Both the position numbers and the translations under genes were made by a program. Below are positions 35,831 through 48,989 of a stretch of 64,000 bases of DNA, piece by piece. Source of the DNA: Cryptomeria japonica (lineage: Eukaryota; Streptophyta; Pinopsida; Cupressales; Cupressaceae); NCBI RefSeq assembly GCF_030272615.1, contig NC_081406.1, positions 236,385,922-236,449,921 of the forward strand, in the 5' to 3' direction. Each line of letters starts with the position of its first letter. The first letter of the stretch is position 1. The notes beneath the pieces are model-generated. The model was given only the letters and a program-made list of their open reading frames with translations, did not search any database and had not been told where the DNA came from.

Positions 35831-36647
35831 CTCTCTATTTGATTTTTATTTTGATTTATTTGATTAGGGTTCGATATTTATATCTTATACTCTCTATAAA
35901 AGGAAAACATAGTCTAAAAGCCTTATGAATGAGAGCTCCTTATAGAGTGACTAATAGGATTCCAATACTTGATCCTTCTTTGTTGTAGAAACTACCAAAG
36001 AGATTTTGGATCATCCAATGTAAACATAGATACATTAAAAAAGTCTATGATCAATGGGTGATTATCTATAAGGGTTGCACTTTCTAGCTAATCTATTATT
36101 ATTTGTCCTTTGATTTATTTCCTATCTTACACATTTTGTAATTCCCCTCTGATGTGCTCTTTTGCATTCTTGCTTGCTTATGTGGATTTGGCTATGTGCC
36201 TATTATTGTCTAATTTACATTTGGATGCAAATCTATCTATGGTATTTTTATCTTAGTATGGATGCTTCATTTTATTGCAGTGTATGGCCTTGAGTGCCTA
36301 TCTTATCTTTGTTTGATATATGTGGTTTGTGATTGTTCTAGACACTTGATGTGTTGGGTTACATTATGGTGATTTGTGATGATGTAGTTGCATTGAGATA
36401 TGTGGTGGTATATTGTGTCTTTGATTATTATGATAAACTGATGTAGTGATTCAAAACTACCATATGTGATATGCTAATTTGATTAATGATTGGAATGTAA
36501 CAAGTGATGCTAACTTGATTGGTTGAATTAAAAGTAGTAAATTATGTTTATGTTATTTAATTTTGTTAAAGAGATTAAATCTTTATTAATAGAATTGATT
36601 ATATTCATGTTAGACTCAATGGATGGTTATGATGAAGATGATGTTAT

Positions 36648-37138
36648 TAGGGATCACACCCTTATAACATTTATATATAATGTTCTAATAGAAGGTTATA
36701 AAACCTTATATATTATATGCTTTGTAAGCATATCCCATTTGAAATAATTATTAGATTATTAATTATTTATGAGTGGGGGTTATTGAAAATGTGTGACTAG
36801 TAAAGCCACCCTTCCTCCTATATTTAAGGAGGTTCTCTCTCATTTGAGAGGTGTGAGAATTTGGAGATTTATGGTGAGTTGTATCACTATGCATATGAGT
36901 TATTATTGGCCATGTGGAAGTATTGGATGAGTGTTGCCAAGTTCATGTCTATTTTATGATAGACTATATTTGTAAGTGTTTTAATTAAATGATGCTTTAT
37001 GGGGTTTTTTTACCTGAAAGGGTTTTCCCCATGTATTCCTTGTGTAATGTGTACATTTATGTATTTATGATTCTCATTTCATTTATTTTATGAACTTGTT
37101 TATAATGATTAGTATCCTAGGATCCTAATTTCTAACAA
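36648..37138. mobile_element. 491-bp insertion, probable solo LTR or small LTR element
   Basis: Absent from copy 3 (site near 60870 reads GATGATGTTATAATGCC). Flanked by GTTAT at 36643-36647 and 37139-37143. The end TCCTAATTTCTAACA and the near-start TGTTATTAGG resemble LTR ends, and a TATA-like TATATTTAAGG lies inside, but the exact ends do not fit TG...CA with a clean duplication. Confidence 0.5.
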
Positions 37139-37416
37139 GTTATAATGCCAACCATTCATGGAATAATTATATGTTTATTGTTGTAATAAAATAATATTGA
37201 TGTTGTTAGCTAGTGCAATAAATTAGATGAGATTATTATCATTGATATTTAATTGATGATTAGATGTGAAAAGGATGGTAAACTGCATCATTCAAATATA
37301 TTAGAATGCATGCAATGTTAGAATCCCCTTTTGGTGATTTTAATTACTTTTTTATTTTTATATATATGTATATATTTGGGCGGGTACACTTGACATGTAA
37401 ATATTAAAGTGGCTAC

Positions 37417-38331
37417 TGTTGGGATCTGAGAACACTGATAGGGGGGGTGAATTAGTGTTCTGTCGGAATCAACAATTTTTAACTTTCTAAACCATGCATG
37501 TATGTACTTGTAAACAAATAAGCATATAACAAGAAGAAAATAAACCATCCATATAAATGAACACCATAAGACACAGAATTTATATATGGAAAACCTCAAT
37601 GATGAAAAAAGCACAGTGGGATTTGTGACCCACAATATCAGTTCACTAGCCATATGAAAAGATATTACATATAAATGGCCCTGCACTTTCAGGAAGGCAC
37701 ACTGCTTAGAGAATACTACTCGTCACTAAAGAGCCTAACTGACTACAAGCTTTCTATCAAAGTAAAATACTGAAAATGAACTCAAGAATGCATCTACTAT
37801 GAGATATAGAGTTCCAGTTCTAGTTATGTTATATATCGGTTCACAAACTTGAACTATTACCGGTATTACTTCTCCTCCAAGAATGATTTCCACGCTATCT
37901 ATACATCATTGCATGATATAATGTTCGCATACAAAAATGATCTCCATACATATATTTCGCATCTCATAGTTCTGTTATACCTATATATGTCTGTCATCTA
38001 TTCCATCACAATACCATCCTATTAAATTGACCTAGCAGACTGACTTATATACCTAGTACACATGATATACCTTATGTTGGCTTACAATGCATTTACAAAA
38101 GATATTCAATGTCGGCCTCGACAATAATTACAAAATGATTTACTAAATAATTCTTCCTTGATGTCAGCTTCCTTGAAGTATTGATGTCGGTGTCGGTGCT
38201 AGTGTAGGTCTGAATGCTTCCAATGTCGGTATCTACTGGTATATGCCTCCTAGTATCAGTTTGTGACTTCCATCAGATCTTGTTTCCATCAATGACAACA
38301 AAATAAATCCAATGAGTGTCAATTGCCAACA
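37417..38331 (-). repeat. Solo LTR, Sirevirus-like, minus strand
   Basis: 915 bp, flanked by GCTAC and ACTAC (37412-37416, 38332-38336). Read on the minus strand it starts TGTTGGCAATTGACACTCA and ends CACCCCCCTATCAGTGTTCTCAGATCCCAACA in two joined motifs. Copy 3 shows the empty site near 61140. Related to the solo LTR at 61258. Confidence 0.8.
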
Positions 38332-38449
38332 ACTACAAGTATAGGGCATTGACTTCACCTAGCTCTATAGGTCCGAGCATACCCATATCCCAGATAGTTG
38401 TTTGAAGAGATAGCACACTGGCTGGGCATTAATGTTACCCATCCATAGC

Positions 38450-39960
38450 CATCATTCTAAATTGCATGATTTTTCTTAAGTCATGTGATTATACCTTTGG
38501 CTACCAATTTGTTAATATATTTTTGTAATGACTAGTAAAAATTGTTTGTGCATAGTGAGTCATATGTGAATTGTTGTCATTTAATATGCATAAATTAGGG
38601 ATATTTTAATGCTACTATGTTGAATTAATATTTAATTGTGAAATATATCTTATATGTATTTGATTTAATCTAGAATGCATGATTTTATATTTGGTGTCTT
38701 TTGGGAGTTAATTGGCTTTATTAGTCTAATTTTGTTTTAATATTTTTATATTCATAGTTCAAAATATGAGTTTATATTTGTATTTTGGAGTTCATTTTCA
38801 GCACTTCATCTATTTTTCATGAATTTTTCTCCCAAAACCCTACATGTGAAAGTCAAATTGTTCTTTTGAGGAGATTGAATGGATGGAATTTTGTGGGGAG
38901 AGGTTCTTTTGAATCATGTCGGTGAACTATTTGGGCTATCCACCTTTCATGGCCTCTTCCGGCATGTTTGGCTTTCATTTTAATTTTAAATTTGTCTCCC
39001 AATTGAAGGTATGAGTTCTTAAGTTCTCCATTGTTCTTCAATTTGAGTGCTTAAATCTTGTTTGAAATAATTTATGAAATAATTTATAACCCTTCTATTG
39101 TTTCAATTTAGTCTTTCATTGAGTATTTGAATTTATTGTTTGAGTTTAAAAAATTTATGCTTTCAAATTTGAGAACTTTAGTTTGCATGGGGAAACTATG
39201 CCCAAATTTTATTATATGGGTGAAATGGAAATTATATTTTATTTTTGTTTTGTGTAGTAGAGGACCGATAGGTTTTCTTGAATTTTTAACTTATGAAGTT
39301 TGAATTTTTAAGCTTTTTGGAGGTCCATCAATGGTGGATGGCCTCCATGACTAGTTTTTAGCCAAATTAGATATATTTGTAAAAGTGATAATTTGATGTT
39401 CTAAATATGATTTTATTAGGTGGATTATTCATATTATATGTGTAAATTTTATTACTAGATTGATTCAAATACATTTTTTGGCAATATGGTCAATTAAATG
39501 CATTGTGGTTGTATGTAAAATGGAAATGTGAATATGGTTATTTGATGTGTATTGAGAATTGTTGGGCTCAATTGATCAAGTAAATGGTCTTGCATATTAT
39601 TGTCTTTATCATTTTATTTCATGTTTGGATTTCTTGATCCTAGGGTATGTAATACGATCAATGTTGGCAGTGGTGTCCAATGGGGGTGAAGACACAAAGG
39701 GATTGCCAGGGTAACTCATTGGGCATTTTAGTTAACCAAGTGAAAATAGTAATTAAAATTTGGGTTGGGATAACATATTAAACAAGAGTAAGTCAATTCC
39801 CCTCTCATTCCTTAAGTTCTCGTATAGACTAAGGATGAGTTGGGAAGGCCTGATCATCCATGGGTTATTGATCTGCAATGATAGAGTATCCTCATCTATA
39901 TGAGATGACTACTCAGTTCTATGTGAGTCATCCCTTCGAACTATGTGATGACACTCCTCG
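38450..39960. repeat. Segment E, inverted diverged relative of element D
   Basis: The stretch around 39315 (TTTTTGGAGGTCCATCAATGG) is the reverse complement of D near 24566 and 58880, and several further anchors follow in inverse order (GGGAAA..TGCCCAAATTTTAT; GGGTTGGG; ATGACACTC). It also lies in copy 3 at 62260-63830. Confidence 0.55.
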
Positions 39961-39997
39961 CTCTTGTTCTCTATGTACCTAGCCCTATAGATACAAG

Positions 39998-41218
39998 TGT
40001 TGCAAGTTTGGTTTGAATAAGATATTGATGTGTTGTCATTGATATCAATATGCTTTGGATGTCATTAGTGACTGGTTGGTATAGTTGATGTTGAGTTTCA
40101 TTGTGCAGTTGTGTTGTGAGATTTTCTCTGCATATCTTCTACATTGTACATCTATTCATGTGGTTTAGATATGTTGTTAAGCAGTGTTTCAAGATGCTAA
40201 ATTCAAAATTTGGTGCTTCGGATCATTGTGCTAAGGAAGTTGCATTTACCAGTGTGTAATGATGTTTGACTATGTTTCCATGTGAAATGCATAAGTCAAC
40301 AATGTCCTTAGCTTAATTCTATTCAATAGACACAAGTTAATGGGCTTAAAAAGTGTGGTCTTAAAGTTTGATGGTCTTTACTCTAAGTTTGGTCGACCTC
40401 GGGTGTTTATATTTTAAGTTATTTCTACGATGATTATGGATCATTGTGTAGCATGTAAGATTCTTATTTTTATCTCAGTTAAGATTTGTTGTGGTCCACT
40501 TTACATTCTTTCCCATCATAGGAATATTTAGTGTCACCCTTATTTGAATTGTATGTGATTAAGATTCTTAGCCGAGCTTGGGAGATTTTGCATTTATGAG
40601 GATGATATAAATAAAGGATAATTTGTTGAGGATGACGTATTTGATGTGTGTGTAAAATGTGAGATGGAAAGGAAGTGAGTCGTGGCGTATGTGTATGCAA
40701 TGAAGGTGTGTGAAAGAGGGTCTATCTCCCTTTTTTTTTATATAAGTGTTGTTTGAGTTGGTTAAAAGTATTGAGCAGTGTGGAATTTCATGTGTTAGCT
40801 ACCAGAGAAGTGAGATGAAGGTATCTACAGATCTTACAGTTGCAAAGGTACATAAGTGGTGGATTCTTTTTCTTTTATTGTTCTTCATCTGAGCAGTGAA
40901 CCTCTCTTTCTTTCTTTACGGCAGTGAGCCTTTCTTTGTAAAAATCACCTTAATAGGTGTCACCCTCACAGGTGCTCATATATTGAGAATAGCATTCTTC
41001 ATTGTTTTCCCCTTAATAGGGTTTTCCATGTAAAATTTAGACCTTCATTGTGTATGACATGGTATGTTTTTCATGTTTTTTTATGCTCGTGTATATTTTT
41101 GTGGATTAGATGATAAAGTTAAGTTACTATGGATATGATTAAAGGAAAAAATTTGGATTTGTTTGTACAACTGATTCACCCCCCCTCTTAGTTATCTTGT
41201 GCATAAGAACATTCAACA
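39998..41218 (+). repeat. LTR of a copia-type element at the end of block C copy 2
   Basis: 1221 bp from TGTTGCAAGTTTGG to ACATTCAACA, with TTCACCCCCCCTCTTAGT near the end and a decayed primer site at 41219-41232. Copy 3 has the same LTR start at 63864, so the insertion predates the duplication. Confidence 0.75.
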
Positions 41219-41275
41219 ATTTCTATCAGAGTTTTGGATCCTTGGAGAATATCTTAACCCTTTGAGGAGATCCTG

Positions 41276-41665
41276 ATGGCACATAAATTGACAATCCCTA
41301 TGTTTGATGAACCCAGCTATGCATTCTAGAAAGTGAAGATGCAAGGTTACCTAATTTCTCTTGGCTTTAAATTTTGGATTTTTGTTACACAAAATAATAT
41401 AAAGTCGTTGACTAGCGTGAACACTCCAAATGAGATCAATTTATTTGAAGACAATGAAAAGGCAACATTTTCTATTTTTAGTTATCTTTCTTAGACTAAA
41501 TGAACAAAAGTGTTGAAATGGATATAATATTTTTTTTAGGATGATGGGTGTGAGATCATAAAAAGGTCTGGAATTGTGACTGCAATAGGAAAGAGGACAT
41601 GTGGAAATTTTTATCAATTGAGAATAGCTAACAGATATTGCCTGATGGTGCAAATAGAGGGGGAT
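41276..41665 (+). pseudogene. Copia gag N-terminal fragment (fossil)
   Basis: Starts MAHKLTIPMFDEPSYAF and continues KVKMQGYLISLGF, matching the conserved N-terminal gag of Ty1/copia elements (UBN2-type). It ends within about 130 codons where recognisable sequence stops. Broken. Confidence 0.7.
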
Positions 41666-41669
41666 AGAG

Positions 41670-42055
41670 GGGGAAATAGCTTATTTTGTATTGATAAAAT
41701 TAGAACTTCATCAGGAAGATAAAATCCTCAAATAACCACTATTTCTTTATTAGATTCGAAACAAATAGAGTTAAAAGAAAAGTGCAATAGAATAAGGAAA
41801 ATTGAACATGAAGAAACATGTAACAAACTATAATGTGTACAAGAAATTCTAATTACAATCTATTATAATTTTGAATTAATATGATATTAGATTGAAACAT
41901 ATGGAATCTTTCCATTTAACTCATTTGAATTTCATGAAATATATCTAAACAACATAACTCAATTTTTTATTTTATTTTAAATGAAAATAAAAAACTATCA
42001 AGTGTCTAAGATTGCATAGAAAATAAGAATATAATTTCTAATTCAAGTACCTTTT
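41670..42055. other. Nothing recognised
   Basis: AT-rich stretch between the copia fragment and the minus-strand remnant; no ORF or repeat signal seen. Confidence 0.4.
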
Positions 42056-42960
42056 TAAAATTATTAAGTGAGCAATTTAAATTTAAATTGGTATATGGGA
42101 ATGTTTCATTTCTAACCATCTGCTCCTTCTGCAAGGTAATTTCATCATTGACTCTCTTAAGGCCATCAGCACTGCTGTACATGGCTTCCTTATTGACCTC
42201 CACCAAACCCTTTAGTTTTCTCTTCAATTTTTGAATTTCTTTCTCCATCTTGTCAAATTTCACCTCATGCTCAGTCTTCATAGTCTTGATGTCCTACACA
42301 ATTTTTTGGGAAAGGAAAACATCCTTAGTCTTATCTGGCACAGGAATCTCAGTGAAAGTAGCTATGAGATCTTACTGTTTCAGAATATTAATTTCCCCAA
42401 AGAACCATCAAAAACATTTTTCCTGATACATATGCAATTTCCCAAGAAGCAAATTAACATCCTTTTCATTATCTTTGATCCCGTTGGGGTCCACATTGAG
42501 AGGGATGTCGAGCTTTATTTCATTATCCTCCTTGTCACGAATCACCACCTTACGAGTCTTCTATTTTTCCAGATTTTGTGGTCCCATAATGTGGGTCTGC
42601 GAAACATGGGTTTTCTTCTTAGCAGCCCATCTCGGAGGGTTTTTTCTCTTGCTACTAGTACCAGGGGTGGTCTTTTTTAGGGGACCCTCATCCTTGGAGG
42701 GTTTATATTCTAAATCCTCTAACACTTGGACATCATTCCAATCCATATCTTTCCCACCCTTTATATCATCAAACTCCATAGCCAATATATCATGCACCTC
42801 TTGGCTGGCTAAATACAGGGTTTTTCAGAGAGGGGAAAGGCTTTACCTCATGGGCCTTCATGGGCCTTCGCATACTCCATGATTAAGATTATTAAATCCT
42901 CATGAAGAACCGGGTTATCCTCATTCTTTGCATGCTTTCTAATAAAATTAAGTTTAATTA
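42056..42960 (-). pseudogene. Unrecognised protein-coding remnant
   Basis: Two open stretches, 42561-42797 and 42006-42281, lie in the same minus-strand frame with protein-like sequence between and upstream of them. The upstream part includes FIRKHAKNEDNPVLHED (about 42880-42960). The middle is basic (KRKNPPRWAAKKK) and the end is a Lys/Glu heptad-rich helix (KFDKMEKEIQKLKRKLKG). Several in-frame stops show it is broken. I do not recognise the family. It could be a host gene remnant or part of an unlisted transposon. Confidence 0.4.
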
Positions 42961-43978
42961 TATGAAGTGATATATATATAAACATAGACATGGGAAAAAA
43001 AATCTTATGAAAATTTCATGGCTATATATTTCTTAGAGAAACATACACAAGTGTATACAATCATTCGGTACACATAGATGATGAATAAATAATAGTTAAT
43101 ATGATATATTGCATATATCAAAGCATACCATTATTTTATTTTATTTTGATAAAAGTGGAAAATACCATTAAACATTATTAATTATATAAATTTTATAATC
43201 TTGGTTCAAAGAGCACTGGCAAGAAAGAATCAGGCAAAGAAAACATCTGGTCTTGCTCATGCAAAAGACACCATTATTAATAACACATATGTAACCTAAA
43301 TAAAAATTCACATACGAACAGGTTCAATCATGGTTTTGGTTATAAGATTCTTTGTGTCAATGCCTCAAACACTAAATCCATCTCTTTCTTTGTAGAGAAG
43401 CTAGAGACCTTTTGATAAAGCATATGCATGATCTTTCACAATTATTGGAACATTATCAGTTTTTAAATATTACTAATTTAATTCTTTGAGTTTTTCATCG
43501 AATAAATAATTCAAATACTCCAATGTATCTTCCTCTATAGATCCTAGATAGACTTTCATATAACAGGTTATACATGATACTACTTCTCCATGATCTGCCT
43601 CAATCTTCAAAAATAATATCATATTTTCATAAATTTTCATTTATAATTATTTGTAAATCAAACCAATTAATCATATGCATGAAAAAATATAAAATTTTGA
43701 AGGTTAAATTATCTAAACTTATAGCATACCTTGAAAGTCTTTGTGTCACCTCTTAATCTAAGGGTTAAGCACAAGAGCTCATTGAACCTTGATGAATAAT
43801 CAATTTCTTTAATAACATCATTAGAAATGAGAACATCTAATAAGAGTACAAGTTGTAAGGTCACAACACAAGCCCCAGAGCTTACTTTTCCATTCTCTAA
43901 ATATTCCTCAAGAGATGGTATATAACCCATAGCAAGCCACTTTGCTTCTTGAAATTAAGCATCTATGTAAACTTCCCG

Positions 43979-46400
43979 CTATATTTAAACAATATTTCAA
44001 GTTAATATTAATACTTTAAATTAATTAAATTCCTAAGAACAACAGAAAATAATATTCAAAATGAATATTAAATTAAATATCCATAAAAAATTGGGGATGA
44101 CCTGGACTACAATGGTTCTTATCCGCCTAGTGTTAATGTTGGGTTCTAAGTTAAATTCCCACCCGAGATGGTTTGGATGATGATAAATGGGTGATAGAGG
44201 ATGGAGTTGGGAGAACGATCAATGAAAAAAGAAAGGATGGGGGAACGATCAATGGGAGCAGGAGATCAATCGAGGGAGCATAATATTTAGCATATCAACA
44301 TTTATTTAGGCGTTAAGCCTTTTACCCAAAAAGAAAAAAAAGCATTTCAATATTTATTTTTTATTGCCACAAGATGTAAAATCTTTATATTAAAATGTAT
44401 CTTATAGACCATAACAAGATAGATATGGATATTATTTGTTCCACCTTGCACACTAGGTTTCCTTTGAATGTAGGAGAAACAATAACTTAATATTTATAAA
44501 TATATTTTCAATTAAATATTAGTTAAAATATATAAAACAAAATGTACACATTATTTTAGTAAGAAATTGAAGAATGAATTTGATAGGTTTTAGGACTAAG
44601 TGCACCCAAATTATTTTCAAACAAAACATAAAAAAATATTTTTTAATATAATATTTTGATTATTGGTAGAATTTTCAAACTATGTCAAATAATTAAATTT
44701 TTAACATTCTTTACAAAGTTCTGAGTCCTTTTTCCTCCATCCTTTATAACTTGCCAAGTGATATGAAATAGATATCTCTCTTTCACTTGGGTTTGTAGAA
44801 TAAATATTTTTTTAATCTATTCTAATCCTATTTTCTCACCTTATTTAATTTCTCTTTCATTGAGAATTTTTTCTTTATGGCATTCATTTAGGTCATGATA
44901 GTTTCCTAGCTTCTAAAAATTGGCATCATTCAAACACCTCATTCAAAGTTGCCTATATTAATGGAGTTCTCAAACTGGATTTATTTTCTATTTTTTTCAT
45001 TTAATCTAGTATCAATTTCTTTCCAATCTATTTTATTTGAAGACACAACACCTTGGCCTAATTAAAAGGTTATAATTTCTAGTTTCTAAATAGATGTTCT
45101 ATTTTGTTTTTAACTCTAGATTGGTATAAATTGAATTATTTTAATGAAAATGCTCGATGTTTTATTTTCATAATAATTTTTTTCGTGCTTACTTATTTTT
45201 ATCGTTATAAATAGTCAAAAACCAAGAAATTGGAACTACAATTTTTATGTGCTTAACAAGCCTAGTCTATAAACTGAGTGTTTTTTGCGCTCTTAGTAAA
45301 GTACTACTCAGAGAATGCTACCATCATATTATGATTAATGGAACCACTCACACAATAATAGTTTTTTATCATCATCTCCTTAGTGGAGGGGTTGGATTAT
45401 TTCCTCTTCAGAAATTATTCTAGTAATATGTAAGCTCATATCAAGGAGTTATTTTTTCTTTATTAACCTACCTAAGAAATATTGTTGTTTATTGTAGTTC
45501 AATAACCTCAAGATGGCTAGGAATTCCCTAACATTCATTTTAAAGTGTCACCCTATTGAATTCTACATTAGTAGGAGGAGATGCCTCTCCCTCCTCCTAG
45601 TGCACTAGCATGTTCTTAGTGATATGATGGGTCATGCACTCCTTACTTTAGGTTTTTTTCTTTGATTCTAGTTTTTAATCAATTATATTTTGGTAGGTCA
45701 TGCACACCTACCAATTTTATTTCATTCTAAACCTTCTATTATACACACCTATAATTCTAAGATTAATATTTGACACTCATAGAAGATCACTGGTCTATTA
45801 CTTAAAAATATTAGGTTAGACTATTAAAAAAAATAAAAAAAGTTAGAATGGTAAATAATAAAAATATAAGGTTAGGAAGCTAAAATTAAAAAGGAAAAAA
45901 ACTTAGAATGGTAAATAATAAAAATAAAAGTTAAGTCCTAGATCACACTAATAGGAAAAGGCCCTCATACTCAATATATGACATCATTTACAATAATTTT
46001 TTGCTAACCTAATATAAATAAATAAATGATAAATTTCTAGATTAATACAAATTTTTATTATCAATAATGATTAACAAGTACAAGAAATGATAATAAAAAT
46101 ATTCTCTTTATATACAAGAAAAATAGAGATCAATAGATCAATAGAATTGAGAGAAGAGTGTTTTTATACATCAGCTATTTTGTAATTTATTTCATCTTTG
46201 AATTGAAGATATGCATTTTAAGTTCTCATTATTTTATAGTTATCATCCTTTTTAATGAATTAATGAGATATAAGTAGCCCTGAAGTTGCATTTAAAAATT
46301 TTAAACATATTGAAGTGAATATCTTAATCATTTTCTATACACTTTGATTAATAGAATTTTAATTATACATATCAAAAATAAATATTATAAAACTGTATAA
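43979..46400 (-). other. Long intron of the terpene synthase pseudogene
   Basis: About 2.4 kb of AT-rich DNA between the RWDL exon and the exon with LRLRGDTKTF; the other introns are mostly about 75-450 bp. It holds a possible SINE at 44092-44341 and no other recognised element. Confidence 0.6.
44092..44341 (+). repeat. Possible tRNA-derived SINE in the intron
   Basis: GGGGATGACCTGGACTACAATGG and, about 40 bp later, GGGTTCTAAGTTAAATTCCC resemble polymerase III A and B boxes, and the segment ends in an A-rich tail (AAAAAGAAAAAAAA, about 44330). No target duplication was found. Confidence 0.3.
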
Positions 46401-48796
46401 CTTTACGTGCATAGTCAAGTGTGTCTCTGCCTTGAGCTTTTTCAGCCTCTTGAGCCATGTCCCTCACACCCTCATCAAATGTTTTGAATGTCAACCTCAT
46501 AAATTCTGGAAGTCCTTCCATAGATGCTAAATCCCACCTTCCATAAAGCACAAAATAATATATTAACACAATATCTACATCTATCTTTCTATCAATCAAT
46601 ATATTAATAAATCAGAATATTTGTTATATGTTAATATCAATAGAAATATTTTTTAGAAAGTATATGATAAATATGGAGAACTAAACCAATTTCTATCTAC
46701 CCAATAGAAATTACAATGTATTACAATCAATGTGTTAGTTATTTACATGGAAGCCATGATCCCTACAAAAAAAATTAGATATTTAAAGCATGAATATAGT
46801 TTAATATCTTTATATATATCTCTTCATTTTATGAATATAAGTAAACAAGTACCTTTTAATGGCTTCTATGAATATTTTAAGTTCATATAAAGTTCCATAA
46901 GTGTCATAAATATTGAATCCAAACAAGTGACAAAGGAAGCCATCTTGGCAAAGCCAATTCTAAAAGTAGAATATTTTGGCTCAATACACACTCCAGCTGC
47001 CCAAAAATAAAATTCCACATGGCGATGGCGAGCAAACTCTAGTTTAGCTAGACCAGACTCTGTCCACCATCTAAAACACACACACATTACTATATCAACT
47101 TATTTTTTAAACTATTTAAATATAAATTTTATCATAAATAATTTATTTTCAAACAATTAGAAAATCTTACATAATATGAATTTTTTACCTTGAGAGAATT
47201 TGAAGCTCATGGCGTTGAATTGATTGGATCATATTGAAGTCTAGCTTTGCTAGTTCTAAAAGTTTTGAGTTGAAAATACTACAACAATTTAAAACTTACA
47301 ATGTCAAAATATTTTAAAGATGTTCAAGTAAACTTAAAACATTCAAATTTTTGTTCGAGTTAACATAAAAATCTTTAATGTAAATTTTTTTTAAAAAACC
47401 CTAAGTTTGAAAATTAAGAGGAGATGGGTATGTTAAAGGATATTAAAATTACTTGTTGGTAGTCTTGGTATCTCCATATATGTCAATATATGTCCTTGCT
47501 TCCAACCTAGGCGCATTGGTGTGCCAACGATACTCTAGATTGAATTTTATATGTTACAACACATAAATTAGAATTACAATAAATAAATGGATTCATAGGC
47601 TTAATATGAAGAGAATATTAATGGGTATGGATACCTCTTTTGAAATATTAGTATTATTAGTATTTGGTAGATCTTGTTTTAGATATGCTGTAGAAAAGGA
47701 TTTGGCGTCATCCAAAGCTTGCTCCTTAGGAAATGCAATGAGTGAAGCTCGAAATAAATTTAAAATGCTCCTTAACTCCCAATCATTTGATTGATTATCT
47801 GAGTAAAAATATTGTTTATCTTTACTTTTGAATTGTTGCAACATACCTGGTATGACAACAAGTTAGAAACAATTTCATCCTTTGTTAATATAACCTAAAA
47901 AAGTATATCTAATATCAACGTTTGATACTGGTAAGAAAATGAAATTTAGTGTGTTCATATATTCAATTAATAAGATTGGAAGGTTATTATAGTCAAGAGT
48001 AAGTGTAAATTTTTTCAAATTTAAGACTACAATAAAAATAAAGCACTCTTTTAAAATTTATAATTTAATTACAATAGTAGCCTTCTACCCTTTCTAAAAA
48101 AAAATATTTCAACAAACTTTAAAACAAAATTTAATTAATTTAAAACTAATTTTGTTGAAATAAATACAAATATATAAGTTATCATATTACTAGTATATTA
48201 TACTTTTTACTAACCAATATAATAGATGCAGTGCATATTTATCAATCATCAATAGTCAATCATATTGTATTGAATTTTCTTACAATGAGAAAAAAGTTAA
48301 CTAATATAATAGATTTTTAAAAAATGGTGTGGATGACTTTTTTCTTCGTTAGAATTTGCTTTCTTAAATGTATCTTGCAAGATAAATGAGTAAATGAGTT
48401 CTGATTAAATGATTGCAGATATCACCTGAAGAGACGCCATATCTGTGCAGGCGAAGAATTCGAAAACCCAAGGCTGTGGTGTTGAGATCCACGCAAGAAC
48501 TCTCTCTACCACATCCAATGCCATGGGTATCATTCCAATATCTGCTATTCAAACAATTCTTGCATATTAGAAATAGACTAAGGCATACAGTGTAAAATAT
48601 AGTTGCCTCGGCTCCAACAAAAGAAATAGAGTCAGAAACATGATACTAATCCTGAATCTTAAAAACCAAGCAAACCTGTAAACATAGTCAAGATTTTCTT
48701 TAATTTCATTCCTAAAAAATGACGGTCAATTCCAAGGCGTTCTACATCATCCACCATTGAAAGACGTTGATAGAGATCGTCTGCAGATGAAGATTT

Positions 48797-48983
48797 TCAG
48801 CACGTTATATTCTTGATTTTTGGACTTTTGGACCATTCGTATGTTATATTCTTGAGCACGTTATATTTTGGATTTCCGGAGCATTCATATGTTATATTCT
48901 CGAGCACGTTATATTTTGGATTTCAGGAGCATTCATATGTTATATTCTCGAGCACGTTATATTTTGGACTTTTCGAGCACGTT
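48797..48983. repeat. 48-bp minisatellite
   Basis: GAGCACGTTATATTTTGGA recurs at 48854, 48902 and 48950, exactly 48 bp apart, with a diverged unit before (from about 48797) and a partial one after. It lies directly upstream of the first remaining terpene synthase exon. Confidence 0.9.
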
Positions 48984-48989
48984 GCTTGA

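Larger units (their letters stand above)
35155..39997. repeat. Block C copy 2, right part
   Basis: Collinear with 52575-53549, then 60426-63863 of copy 3. It lacks element D: the empty site reads GGCTATGTGCCTATTATTG near 36190. It carries two private insertions (36648-37138 and 37417-38331). No coding content seen. Confidence 0.85.
43308..48780 (-). pseudogene. Terpene synthase pseudogene (gymnosperm TPS-d type)
   Basis: Terpene synthases ionise prenyl diphosphates in plastid or cytosol to make resin terpenes. Nine minus-strand exons, most with GT-AG borders: 48676-48780 (ERLGIDRHF), 48426-48541 ([29 protein letters not shown]), 47634-47846 (FRASLIAFPKEQAL), 47453-47532 ([15 protein letters not shown]), 47189-47278 (LAKLDFNMIQSIQRHEL), 46853-47070 ([13 protein letters not shown] plus metal-binding motif), about 46401-46537 (RWDLASMEGLPEFM), 43730-43978 (EIDYSSRFNELLCLTLRLRGDTKTF), 43308-43604 (IEADHGEVVSC; HAYALSKGL; end EPVRM). 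Breaks: a 2-nt insertion at the Asp-rich DDxxD site near 46915 (LDSIF then frameshift before DTYGTL), a frame change near 48710, a stop near 43956, and four stops in the last exon. The 5' exons (plastid signal, RRxxW region) are not found. The NSE/DTE-type block GDTKTFK..E is kept across the last intron. Confidence 0.92.

Noticed and set aside
48797-48983. CRISPR-like array
   Set aside because: The 48-bp units are contiguous with no unique spacers, and the setting is eukaryotic; it is a minisatellite.
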